A DNA stretch of 64,000 nucleotides from Cohnella sp. WQ 127256 (GTDB taxonomy: Bacteria; Bacillota; Bacilli; Paenibacillales; Paenibacillaceae): contig NZ_JAMZCY010000006.1 in NCBI RefSeq assembly GCF_024519285.1, positions 310,001-374,000 of the forward strand. Reading direction: 5' to 3'. Positions 26,260-34,930 of this stretch are shown here, in pieces. The notes under the pieces are model-generated. The model made no database searches, was not told where the DNA came from, and saw only the letters and a program-made list of their open reading frames with translations. Made by a program: the position numbers and the translations under genes. The stretch's first letter is position 1. The number at the start of each line of letters is the position of its first letter.

Positions 26260-27551
26260 TGGATGATGCAATAGCTAGGTCCTCCACCATGATAAGAGCC
26301 GTAAGGCGTGTAGGAATAGAGTGGCTCCTTTGGCTCCCGATATGGCTCCTGCTGACGGCTAACATGGGCGTGTACGGTAAGTTTGGAATGGCTGTCGCTG
26401 TCGCATTTTTCTTTGCTCTTGGATTAGGGTTACACCGAATGACCGTGTTATGGCGAAGATTAACGATGATTGCGATAGGTGGCATGCTCATCGGAGCTGG
26501 AGTTATTTGGTTCTCGAACGATCTGCTTGCCGTCACCTGGATGGGCATTCTGCTATGGAGAGGTCGATATCAGAAGCTTACTCACCTCCATTATTGCCTC
26601 GGGTTTGGCATCTGTTGTGCAGTGCTCATCGTGACTTCACAAAGTGAGGCTTGGGCCGATTATCGGCTAATGTTTATTCTCTTAGCGTTATTATGGATAA
26701 TCATCTGGTTCATGGCTTTGAATAGAGGCCTAGTCGATGATGCAGGTCTTCACAACGGAATCGTTACGAGACCGGTGAGGCAGGCGAACCGTAAATATAT
26801 CCTTGTTTTCCTAGCCGCAGGGATGCTCATTATTGCTATGACCGCTAGTTATGGACAGCAATTGCTTACCCCGAAGCAAGTTGTTAATCCGAACAATAGC
26901 TGGATAGATCCAGACCGATTCATTCAGCCTCCTCAATCGATGGACAAACCGGAATGGATGGAGGGGATCGAGCAGCCAGGGAAGCGCTGGCTCTTCTGGG
27001 ATATCTTATTCTGGGTTCTGTTGGTAGTGGTCATCTGCGGAACCCTCTGGTTTATAAGATTTCTCTGGATTAATCGGGTGTGGACTTGGCAAGGATTGTT
27101 GAATTCGATTAGAAAATGGTTTCTACGGGAGAACAGACCGGAGAAGCTACCCTACTTGGAAGAAAGCCGAAGCTTACGTAAGGAGAAGAAGAAGGGACGC
27201 TTCGAATCTTTGTTTCGCAAGCACAATCGCGAGCTGGAATGGGAGCGGCTAAGTAACCCAGAGAAGGTGCGGCGACTATACGAAGAGGCGGTACTGACGG
27301 GAATAGAACAGGGCTATACGTTCAAAGCGAGTGATACACCGTCCGAAACATTGGACGCATTGGAGCAATGGCAAACCGGTGGGAAAGCTCATAACAATGA
27401 GAAGAAAGCAACTTATTGGAGCTGGCTCTTACAAGTTCATCTATCATTACTTCACTTATATGAGAAAGCTAAGTATAGCCCCCACGAAATCACTTCGCAG
27501 GATGTCGGAATGTTGAAGGAGATCGATACGGATCGTAAAGGCAATCGGTAA
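26259..27551 (+). CDS. Membrane protein of the YebA position, lacking a transglutaminase core
   Basis: 430 residues. The first 190 or so hold about six membrane helices; a short outside segment (about 195-245, TPKQVVNPNNSWIDPDRF) is followed by another helix (DILFWVLLVVVICGTLWFI) and a charged cytoplasmic tail with the DUF4129-like LSNPEKVRRLYEEAVLTGIE. In Bacillus and relatives the third gene of this operon (yebA) encodes a protein of over 700 residues with an extracellular transglutaminase-like domain. Here the membrane ends are kept but no Cys-His-Asp core fits in the roughly 50-residue loop. GGGGGGAGG precedes the ATG by 6 nt. A terminator-like stem follows. Confidence 0.75.
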   Translation: MDDAIARSSTMIRAVRRVGIEWLLWLPIWLLLTANMGVYGKFGMAVAVAFFFALGLGLHRMTVLWRRLTMIAIGGMLIGAGVIWFSNDLLAVTWMGILLWRGRYQKLTHLHYCLGFGICCAVLIVTSQSEAWADYRLMFILLALLWIIIWFMALNRGLVDDAGLHNGIVTRPVRQANRKYILVFLAAGMLIIAMTASYGQQLLTPKQVVNPNNSWIDPDRFIQPPQSMDKPEWMEGIEQPGKRWLFWDILFWVLLVVVICGTLWFIRFLWINRVWTWQGLLNSIRKWFLRENRPEKLPYLEESRSLRKEKKKGRFESLFRKHNRELEWERLSNPEKVRRLYEEAVLTGIEQGYTFKASDTPSETLDALEQWQTGGKAHNNEKKATYWSWLLQVHLSLLHLYEKAKYSPHEITSQDVGMLKEIDTDRKGNR

Positions 27552-27576
27552 GGGATAGACAAAGTGTCCAAGAATG

Positions 27577-27645
27577 GTGGGACGGAGTGATTCAGATTCA
27601 GTAGCTGCTCCTAAGTTACTAGGATGAACTCCGGCCCACTTTTTT
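27577..27645 (+). terminator. Terminator-like stem after the moxR operon
   Basis: GTGGGACGGAGT (27577-27588) pairs with ACTCCGGCCCAC (27628-27639) with one mismatch, followed directly by six T. The loop is unusually long (39 nt), so it is a less typical Rho-independent terminator. The right arm lies inside the last codons of the convergent AraC gene. Confidence 0.55.
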
Positions 27646-28470
27646 CTGACGATACTTCAATGGGGAGAAGCCTGTCACGCTCTTAAATGTTCGTCCAAAA
27701 TGGGTGAGGTTCCCGTACCCAACGCTCTCTGCAATGTCCGAAATAGACAATTGAGAGCTTTCCAGTAAGGTACGGGCTTCTTTTACCCTTATGTTGTTTA
27801 TATACTCGATAAACGTATATCCGGTTGCGGATTTGAATGTTCTGCTAAGATAAGAGGAGCTTAAGAAAAACTTCTTGGATAGGTCATCTAAAGTCAGCCG
27901 CTGGTTATAATTTTGATTAATGAAATTGACGACTTGAGAGATGGGCTTATGGGCGCGATTGGACTCAATCAAATCATAACGCTGGCCGTCATCCAATTTA
28001 CGTTGAATAAAGATTAACAGTTCGATGAGTAGAGCCTTTCGGTAGTAGTCATACCCCGACAGCCTTTTAGAATCCTCGCTGATCATTTTGTGAAATAGCC
28101 CCTCGATGAACTCCTGCTCACGTCCGGCAAGCTTAATCGCATTAGAGCCCGAGCGAAAGCATGACAACGGATCAAATTCCACATTTGTAGACTGGAAGCT
28201 TTGTAGAAATTGCTCCTGAAACAGTAGGGTAACTCGTTCATACATTGCACCGTTTGTGTTCATCAATCGGTGCTTATCCCGCATATTAATGAGCAACAGT
28301 ACCCCACCGACGACCTGATAGTTCTTATCCTCGATAGAATAATAAAGGTCGCCCGAAACGATATAGAGAATCTCAAAGGCATCGTGATAATGGAGTGAGG
28401 GGATGCTGGAGTGCGTCTTTTTCTCGCGGCTGATGTCAAAAGGAATGGAATTGTAATAACTGATATCCAA
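27619..28470 (-). CDS. AraC-family regulator with cupin sensor domain
   Basis: About 283 residues. An N-terminal cupin-like domain (SLHYHDAFEILYIVSGDLYY, about 25-44) would bind a sugar; the C-terminus (about 180-278) is an AraC/XylS HTH pair with LSKKFFLSSSYLSRTFK and the second-helix motif AESVGYGNLTHFGRTFKS. TTG at 28470 is chosen because AGGGGG lies 8 nt upstream; a GTG at 28479 overlaps the site's spacing. It is divergent from the phosphatase-GH8 gene and probably controls it or itself. It is cytosolic, unlike the large membrane-bound regulator at 8339. Confidence 0.9.
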   Translation of the reverse strand: MDISYYNSIPFDISREKKTHSSIPSLHYHDAFEILYIVSGDLYYSIEDKNYQVVGGVLLLINMRDKHRLMNTNGAMYERVTLLFQEQFLQSFQSTNVEFDPLSCFRSGSNAIKLAGREQEFIEGLFHKMISEDSKRLSGYDYYRKALLIELLIFIQRKLDDGQRYDLIESNRAHKPISQVVNFINQNYNQRLTLDDLSKKFFLSSSYLSRTFKSATGYTFIEYINNIRVKEARTLLESSQLSISDIAESVGYGNLTHFGRTFKSVTGFSPLKYRQKKVGRSSS

Positions 28471-28663
28471 AGACAGCACCCCCTATGATCGATATGAGCT
28501 AGCACTGGCAGGTAATCACAACAAAATACGTAGAAAAGTCTGCTCGAATGGAGAAATAAGTAGAGAATGGACGGGATCGACCGTGCTATATTTACATCAA
28601 TGAAACGATTAAGAAAGACTGGAGGCGGAAGCGAAAGGGAAATGAAAGTCATTTTACATCCTA

Positions 28664-28685
28664 AAAGTTAAAGCGCTTTAACTTT
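28664..28685. promoter_or_regulatory. Perfect 22-bp palindrome, LacI-family-type operator
   Basis: A perfect palindrome centred on GTTAAAGCGCTTTAAC, 28 bp before the ATG of the phosphatase-GH8 gene. The central CG with A/T-rich flanks is the shape of LacI/GalR-family and CcpA (cre) sites, but the outer cre bases G and C are replaced by T and A, so a dedicated LacI-type repressor fits better than CcpA. No LacI-type gene is in the window. Confidence 0.7.
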
Positions 28686-28713
28686 ATGAACAGGAAGAGG
28701 TGTGGGAGTACAT

Positions 28714-31700
28714 ATGACAAAGCAATGGTTAAGGAAATCCCGCAAGACAGTAGCTCTCTTATTGGCTCTTATTTTATTGTTGCCGTTCAATCTTGTAGAC
28801 TACGCATTCGCTGGCAAAGCCCCAAAGGCGTCTAATAAAGAAATTATAGCAGAATGGAACTTTAAGAACAAAGGTGAAAATGGAGTATTCACGGCTACGG
28901 GTGGGAGTTATCAAACAGCGTCCCTATTAGAAAATGTAGGCGGGACCTTCGAGAATTATGATAGCGGCAATAAGGAAATCAGCTACCAGGGCTGGGACGG
29001 CGGTAAAGGCCTCAAGTATTGGCTTGCGGCGGTTTCAACGAAAGGTTTCAAGAATATCGTCCTGTCATCTCAACATAATTCATCCGGTTCAGGGCCTAAT
29101 GACTTCAAGGTACAGATTAGCGCAGACAATCAGGTGACTTGGTCTGATGTTCCGAACGGTAGTGTTCGAATGAACACATCATCCAGTTATGATTGCCCAG
29201 AGAACAAATGTAAGCTTAATCAGTTGCCACTTCCGAAAGCGGACAATAAGGATTTGCTCTATATTCGCTGGATAGTTAGCTCCGATAAAGCAACGAATAT
29301 GGAGGACAATCCTTCCGGCATTGGCGATGGTGGCTCTAGTAGAATAAGGGACGTTCGCGTGTCAGGAGATCGAATCGCAGGTACGGCTCTTGTTGTTCCT
29401 ACGATTGATCTCGTTCATCTTCCTAAGAATGGCGCGGAGAAGGCTGCGGCTTCCGCACCCCTTACGGTTAAGTTTAATAAAAAGGTGAAGCTGGATTCTA
29501 AATTTGCAGTTACGATCATGGATGACAAGAACAAAGCGTTAACCGGTGTGTCATCCGAGATCGTGAAAGATACGCTTCGAATTAATCATCCCGTATTCAC
29601 TTACGGGAAATCCTACAAGGTTTCAATCCCGAAGGGGCTAATCAGCGGAGAGGACAAGGTGAAGCTCACGCGGAATATTTCCTGGAGCTTTACGGTACAA
29701 GATTCTCCGACCGAGCCGAAGATGATGAATATGACCTTCAACGGTGATCCGAAGACGAGCTTAGCTTTCGCATGGTACACAGATGTTGCAACGGCTACCC
29801 AGCTACAAGTCGTCGAAGCATCGAAGGTGCAAGGTGGCGTATTCCCTGAGCAGGAGGCTGTTAAGTTTACGGGCACTGGGGAAGAAATCTCAACCTTCAT
29901 GACGCCTAACGACAGAGAGACAGGGAATAAATCGAAATTTATTAGCCACAAAGTCATTGCCGAACGATTGTCACCTGGCACGAAGTATAACTTCCGCGTA
30001 GGTAATGGTAAGGAATGGGGACAGGTAGGCTCATTTACGACCGATACTGTGGATAATCAACCTTATCATTTCATTGCAGGTTCGGACTCACAAGCTTCGA
30101 GCAAGGAGGAATTCAAGCCTTGGGAGGATACATTCAGGAAAGCGGTCGAGCAAATCGGAGAGCCCAAATTTCTGATTAATGCGGGTGACTTGGTCGATCA
30201 CGGGGACCTAGAGGAGCAATGGCAATGGATGCTGGGATTGGCGCAGGAGCAGCTGCTGAATGTACCCTTCGTTCCTGTGTTAGGAGGCCACGAAATTCTC
30301 GACTGGGATGGAGACGAAACGACGTCGAACAATAACTTCTACAACCATTTCAATCTACCGAGGAAAGTTGTGGACGCTACGTATGACGGCTCGGTCTATT
30401 CCTTCGAGTATGGTGACGCGCTCTATATGGTATATAACTCGCAGTTCGACGGTAAGCTCAATAAGGATGGAACAATCAACTGGGATGACGATCAGCATGA
30501 GCAATTCTGGAACCAAGTGGCATGGATGAAGAACACAGTAGCCAAGTCGGATAAGAAATGGAAATTTGTCGCCTTCCACAAGTCCCCCTATGCAGCGGGC
30601 GACAACTCGGCGCAATGGGAAGGCGATCGGATTGATTTCTACAAAAATAATTTGATTCCTGTGTTTGATGAGTTAGGCATCGATATGGTATTCGAGGCAC
30701 ATGACCATATGTACATGCGGTCTTTCCAGATGCATGGAGATCAAGTCATCGATCCTAAAGACTTGAAGAAGGACGACCAAGATAACGTGATTGACCCTAA
30801 GGGCACGATCTATCTTATGTCCAACGCATTTGGGAATAAATTTTACTATAAGAACAACCAATTTGTACTGGATGAGAACTTTGAACCACAGGAAGTGCTC
30901 GACAAGGACGGTAAACCGATTCCTTATGATGACTACTTTGCTGCTATTAACGAGCAACCGGAGAAGAAGATGTTTACCGATGTGTCTGTCTCCGATCAAG
31001 TATTGAAATTCGATGCGTATACGGCAGCTGTTGAAGACGAGGGCAAAGCGGGCTTCGGTGAAGATGGGCTAAAGGTATACGACCATTATGGGATTAAGAG
31101 GACAGATACTAATCCGGAGAAAGTTGAACAGGTTAAGGTCGAGCTGGATGGCAACAAGGCGACACTTACGTGGAGGGCTCCTCTCAATAGTAAAGAACCG
31201 GTTCGGGGCTTCCGGATTTACGAGAAGAACGATAAAGTAGGCAAGCATTGGAGCCAATATGTTCCTGTGAAGACAGGAACGACGGAATACAGCATTACAA
31301 TCGAGAATATCAATCCGGATATTAAATATGATTTGATCGTCAAAGCCGTTGGCAGGAGAGATAATTCTGCTCCGGTTGAAGTGAGCACGAGAGCCGAAGC
31401 GAAGGTGAATGAGCCTCTATCAGCGCCGACTCATCTGCAAGGTGCGCAGTTATCACGCGTGCAAGCAGGCTTGTCATGGACGGCTTCGTCCGGTAAAGCA
31501 GCTCCGTCAGGTTACAACATATATCGCAACGGAAATAAGGTTGGAACAAGTGTGGAAGCCACTTACCAGGATACCGGATTGGAACCGAGCACAGAGTATC
31601 GCTATACGGTGAAGGCGATGAATGCGGGAGGAATCGAATCGCTAGCGAGTAATGAGGTTAGTGTGAAGACCAACCGGTCTGTTGCAGGGAAGGTAGCTCT

Positions 31701-32937
31701 TAAAGCGTTCCCGCAGCATATTGCCTATACAGAAGGCACGATCAAGCCGAATCATATTACCCAAGCGAAGCTAGATGCGACGGTAGCAAGGCTGTACGAT
31801 GAGTGGAAGAAGAAATACGTGAAGAAGCATCCGTATCTGAAAGCCTCGGATCCTGCCCAATACTATATCTGGTATGCGGATGGAGATTGGTTCGAGAAAG
31901 AGCATGACGAGAAGCTGAAGGTCGATTACATGGCAACCACAGTTTCTGAAGCGCATGGCTACGGAATGCTGATTACGGCTCTAATGGCCGGACACGATCG
32001 CGATGCGAAGAAGATATTTGATGGCATGTATCGTTATTTCAAAGCACATCCGAGTGAAATAAATGCGCAGCTTATGGCTTGGAAGCAAGGTGACACGGGC
32101 AAGGCAATCATTGACGTCGAAGGCGTTGATTCGGCGACTGACGGAGATTTGGATATCGCCTACTCCTTGTTGCTCGCTGACAGTCAATGGGGCAGTGGTG
32201 GAGAAATTAATTATTTGGCAGAAGCCAAAAAAGTTATTAACGCCATTATGCAAAGCGATGTCAACCATACCCTATGGACGTTGAAGTTGGCAGATTGGGC
32301 TGACGATAACGATCCGAAGTACGGTATCGCAACACGACCGTCTGATTTTATGCTGCAGCATATGAAGGACTTCCGCAACGTGACGGGGGATGCGAATTGG
32401 GATAAGGTCATTGATCAGACCTATGGCATCGTGAACGGGATCTATCGCAATAATAGCCCGAAATCAGGCTTGCTTCCGGATTTCGTAATCAAGAGCAATG
32501 GCAAGTTTATCCCAGCAGGAAAGGGGTTCCTGGAATCCGATTTCGATGGGGACTACAGTTATAACTCTTCCCGCACACCTTGGCGTATCGGTACGGATTA
32601 TCTCCTGACTGGGGATATTAGGGCTAAGGATCAGTTGAGTACATTAAACCGTTGGATTCGCAATCTAACGAAGGGTAATCCAAGTAAGATTAGAGCGGGA
32701 TACAAGCTGGACGGATCGAAAGCACTCGAGGATTACGAGGATCTTACTTTCTCAGCTCCACTGATGGTTAGTGCAATGATCGATTCATCCAATCAACAAT
32801 GGCTCAACAAATTATGGGATTATAATGCGGCGATTTCTACGAAAGATGATTTGTACTTCGGTAATAATCTTCGCTTGCTCAGTATGATCGTTGTATCGGG
32901 AAACTGGTGGACGCCGACCGTTCATGATGCAAATTGA
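28714..32937 (+). CDS. Secreted fusion: purple-acid-phosphatase-like metallophosphoesterase plus GH8 glycosidase
   Basis: About 1407 residues. Order: signal peptide (cleavage near DYAFA-GKA, residue 34), a beta-rich N-domain (about 40-215), an SbsA/Big_5-like Ig domain (about 225-325), the fibronectin-like N-domain of purple acid phosphatases (about 330-445), a metallophosphoesterase (about 450-760), two FN3 domains (about 790-980) and a C-terminal GH8 domain (about 985-1407). Phosphoesterase ligands seen: SDSQ (Asp458), AGDLVDHG (Asp492), GGHE (His526), FHKSP (His622), AHDHMYMR (His663, His665). GH8 landmarks: FPQHIAYTEGTIKPNH, SEAHGYGM (acid Glu1079), DSATDGDLDIAYSLLLAD and VSGNWWTPT. GH8 members cleave beta-1,4 glucans, lichenan, xylan or chitosan. 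ATG at 28714 follows GGGAG by 5 nt; an in-frame GTG lies at 28702. Preceded by a perfect palindrome and followed by a terminator. Both activities are inferred from motifs. Confidence 0.88.
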   Translation: MTKQWLRKSRKTVALLLALILLLPFNLVDYAFAGKAPKASNKEIIAEWNFKNKGENGVFTATGGSYQTASLLENVGGTFENYDSGNKEISYQGWDGGKGLKYWLAAVSTKGFKNIVLSSQHNSSGSGPNDFKVQISADNQVTWSDVPNGSVRMNTSSSYDCPENKCKLNQLPLPKADNKDLLYIRWIVSSDKATNMEDNPSGIGDGGSSRIRDVRVSGDRIAGTALVVPTIDLVHLPKNGAEKAAASAPLTVKFNKKVKLDSKFAVTIMDDKNKALTGVSSEIVKDTLRINHPVFTYGKSYKVSIPKGLISGEDKVKLTRNISWSFTVQDSPTEPKMMNMTFNGDPKTSLAFAWYTDVATATQLQVVEASKVQGGVFPEQEAVKFTGTGEEISTFMTPNDRETGNKSKFISHKVIAERLSPGTKYNFRVGNGKEWGQVGSFTTDTVDNQPYHFIAGSDSQASSKEEFKPWEDTFRKAVEQIGEPKFLINAGDLVDHGDLEEQWQWMLGLAQEQLLNVPFVPVLGGHEILDWDGDETTSNNNFYNHFNLPRKVVDATYDGSVYSFEYGDALYMVYNSQFDGKLNKDGTINWDDDQHEQFWNQVAWMKNTVAKSDKKWKFVAFHKSPYAAGDNSAQWEGDRIDFYKNNLIPVFDELGIDMVFEAHDHMYMRSFQMHGDQVIDPKDLKKDDQDNVIDPKGTIYLMSNAFGNKFYYKNNQFVLDENFEPQEVLDKDGKPIPYDDYFAAINEQPEKKMFTDVSVSDQVLKFDAYTAAVEDEGKAGFGEDGLKVYDHYGIKRTDTNPEKVEQVKVELDGNKATLTWRAPLNSKEPVRGFRIYEKNDKVGKHWSQYVPVKTGTTEYSITIENINPDIKYDLIVKAVGRRDNSAPVEVSTRAEAKVNEPLSAPTHLQGAQLSRVQAGLSWTASSGKAAPSGYNIYRNGNKVGTSVEATYQDTGLEPSTEYRYTVKAMNAGGIESLASNEVSVKTNRSVAGKVALKAFPQHIAYTEGTIKPNHITQAKLDATVARLYDEWKKKYVKKHPYLKASDPAQYYIWYADGDWFEKEHDEKLKVDYMATTVSEAHGYGMLITALMAGHDRDAKKIFDGMYRYFKAHPSEINAQLMAWKQGDTGKAIIDVEGVDSATDGDLDIAYSLLLADSQWGSGGEINYLAEAKKVINAIMQSDVNHTLWTLKLADWADDNDPKYGIATRPSDFMLQHMKDFRNVTGDANWDKVIDQTYGIVNGIYRNNSPKSGLLPDFVIKSNGKFIPAGKGFLESDFDGDYSYNSSRTPWRIGTDYLLTGDIRAKDQLSTLNRWIRNLTKGNPSKIRAGYKLDGSKALEDYEDLTFSAPLMVSAMIDSSNQQWLNKLWDYNAAISTKDDLYFGNNLRLLSMIVVSGNWWTPTVHDAN

Positions 32938-32972
32938 GCGTAGCCCTAATTTAATTTGATACAGAGCTAGCC

Positions 32973-33016
32973 AAAAAGCCATGAATCTCCGCGCAAGCTG
33001 GGATTCATGGCTTTTT
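32973..33016 (+). terminator. Terminator of the phosphatase-GH8 gene
   Basis: AAAAAGCCATGAATC (32973-32987) pairs with GATTCATGGCTTTTT (33002-33016); the stem ends in a T run. It separates this gene from the two-component operon downstream. Confidence 0.9.
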
Positions 33017-33118
33017 CCCTTCTGTCCCTGCTTCTTGTAGCGTTTGTCAATCCACACACCAACTGATAACCTTAATAATGAATTGTTAATCCATATTTCA
33101 TTTGAGAAGGTGCTCGCA

Positions 33119-34930
33119 TTGTCCAAAGGGTTCTCGTTCAATGGCTTAAGGAACGGATCGTCGATTCTTAGACGGATGACGATCAAACACCGGCTGTTGG
33201 CTGCTTTTCTAATTACCTCACTATTGCCGGTCGTATTCGTCGCCATCTACTCCAACGTCAAATATGAGGCGTCTATCACGAATAAGATAAGCGCATCCTC
33301 CATGCAAATTCTGACTGAGCTAACCCAGAATGCGACGCGGGAGCTGGGGCAATACGAGACACTGAGTGAGACGATAATAATCAACAAATCGATTCAAAGT
33401 AATTTGCCTAAATTCGGTACGATGACAGATTACGAGAAGAATGAGCTGCGTACTCAGATCAACAATGAGCTGGGCCAGCAGATTTTTCGACTGAGCAATA
33501 TATCGAATGTGGTTATTCTAACGAATGATGGACAATCCATATTCGATTTGGGCTTCGAATGGTATCCAGATATCCATTTGAACAACATAACAGCCGCGGT
33601 TAAGGCTTCACCGAGCAACGCCGCTTGGACTTATCTTCGTTCCAATCGAGGGGCAAATAGAATTGCGCTAAGTCGCACGATCTATGACGAAGACGATACG
33701 AATAAGCAGCTTGGATACGTCATTATTCTTATTGATGAGAAAGTGTTCTCAAGAAATACGTACGCACAGGTTGACTTAGGGACCGGGAGCAGTATTTATA
33801 TTGCGAATTCCGAAGGGATGGTCGTGTCTTCTATATCTCCGAAAATCCAGCATGGAACACAGTTTGAGAAAACAGCTTTATTCGACAAGGTGATGAGGCT
33901 GCATAATAGCAAAGCCTTCTATACCCAGGTCGACGGGCGAAAGACGCTCGTGGTCAGTTCTTACATCCGTTCTGCAGATTGGTATCTCATTGGTCTTGTT
34001 CCTCATTCCTTCCTTGTGTCTGAGCTGTCTGAAATGCGGGGTAGCCTTGTGTTCATTTGCTTGCTTATCCTGCTCCTAGCGGGCATGTTGGCCATGTGGA
34101 TCTACTTTAGCATTCATGGTCCAATGAGATCGTTGCTGCAATATGCGAACCAGATCCGGGTGGGACAGTTGGAAACGAAAATCGGTAGAATATCGCATCA
34201 AGATGAGATGGGTAAGCTGACAGACACAATCGATAAGATGGTGGAGCAACTCAAGGCTCTTATTTATCAGGTGAAATCCGAGCAGCAGGCGAAGCGAGAT
34301 GCGGAGTTGAAAATGCTGCAAGCGCAAATAAACCCACATTTTCTGTTCAACACTCTAAACTCGTTGAAATGGAGCGCGATGATGAGCGGCAACGATGCCG
34401 TTAAGCAAGGGATTGAGTCGTTGTCTGAGCTCCTTCGCAATACGATTCTCGTCAAGGAGGAGTTCATTTCTCTCGAAATGGAAATTGAGAACCTGCTTCA
34501 TTACGCGACGATACAACGGATTCGTTATGGGGACTCGTTCAAGCTTTCATGTGCGATGAGTGATGACGATTTATTTAGTTTCTTAGTGCCAAAATTCATT
34601 TTACAGCCAATCGTGGAAAATTCCATTCTGCATGCGGGAAGTGAGGATGGGCGTAGGGTAGGTATCCGAGTAGAGGGCATCAAGGTGGGTGCGTTTCTAA
34701 AAATCAAAATCTCAGACGATGGCAAGGGCTTCGATATGAATGATGTTCATGCCCGCAAGTCAGCCTCTCATGCGAAGCTTTCCGGGATTGGAATTGCTAA
34801 TGTGGATGAACGGATACGTATGCACTTCGGATCAGCTTGTGGCTTAGTAACCCGTAGTGTTGTGAATGAAGGGACGGAAACGGTCATTACACTACCAATT
34901 CTGACGAAAGAAGGCCTGGATGATGTATAA
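33119..34930 (+). CDS. Sensor histidine kinase, YesM type
   Basis: About 603 residues. Membrane helix 1 (LLAAFLITSLLPVVFVAIYS), an extracellular sensor of about 250 residues, membrane helix 2 (LVFICLLILLLAGMLAMWIYF), a HAMP linker, a His_kinase domain with the phospho-acceptor in INPHFLFNTLNSLKW and a HATPase domain with QPIVENSILHAG (N box) and ISDDGKGFDMND (G1 box). It resembles YesM-type kinases that sense extracellular sugars. TTG at 33119 is preferred, 6 nt after GAGAAGGTG; the frame runs back to 33044 without a site. Its end overlaps the response-regulator gene by 11 bp, and the two stand before the importer and glycosidases they probably control. Confidence 0.9.
   Translation: MSKGFSFNGLRNGSSILRRMTIKHRLLAAFLITSLLPVVFVAIYSNVKYEASITNKISASSMQILTELTQNATRELGQYETLSETIIINKSIQSNLPKFGTMTDYEKNELRTQINNELGQQIFRLSNISNVVILTNDGQSIFDLGFEWYPDIHLNNITAAVKASPSNAAWTYLRSNRGANRIALSRTIYDEDDTNKQLGYVIILIDEKVFSRNTYAQVDLGTGSSIYIANSEGMVVSSISPKIQHGTQFEKTALFDKVMRLHNSKAFYTQVDGRKTLVVSSYIRSADWYLIGLVPHSFLVSELSEMRGSLVFICLLILLLAGMLAMWIYFSIHGPMRSLLQYANQIRVGQLETKIGRISHQDEMGKLTDTIDKMVEQLKALIYQVKSEQQAKRDAELKMLQAQINPHFLFNTLNSLKWSAMMSGNDAVKQGIESLSELLRNTILVKEEFISLEMEIENLLHYATIQRIRYGDSFKLSCAMSDDDLFSFLVPKFILQPIVENSILHAGSEDGRRVGIRVEGIKVGAFLKIKISDDGKGFDMNDVHARKSASHAKLSGIGIANVDERIRMHFGSACGLVTRSVVNEGTETVITLPILTKEGLDDV

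Noticed and set aside
27577..27640. Long-loop stem considered as a miniature mobile element
   Set aside because: No target-site duplication and no second copy in the window; the T run favours a terminator.
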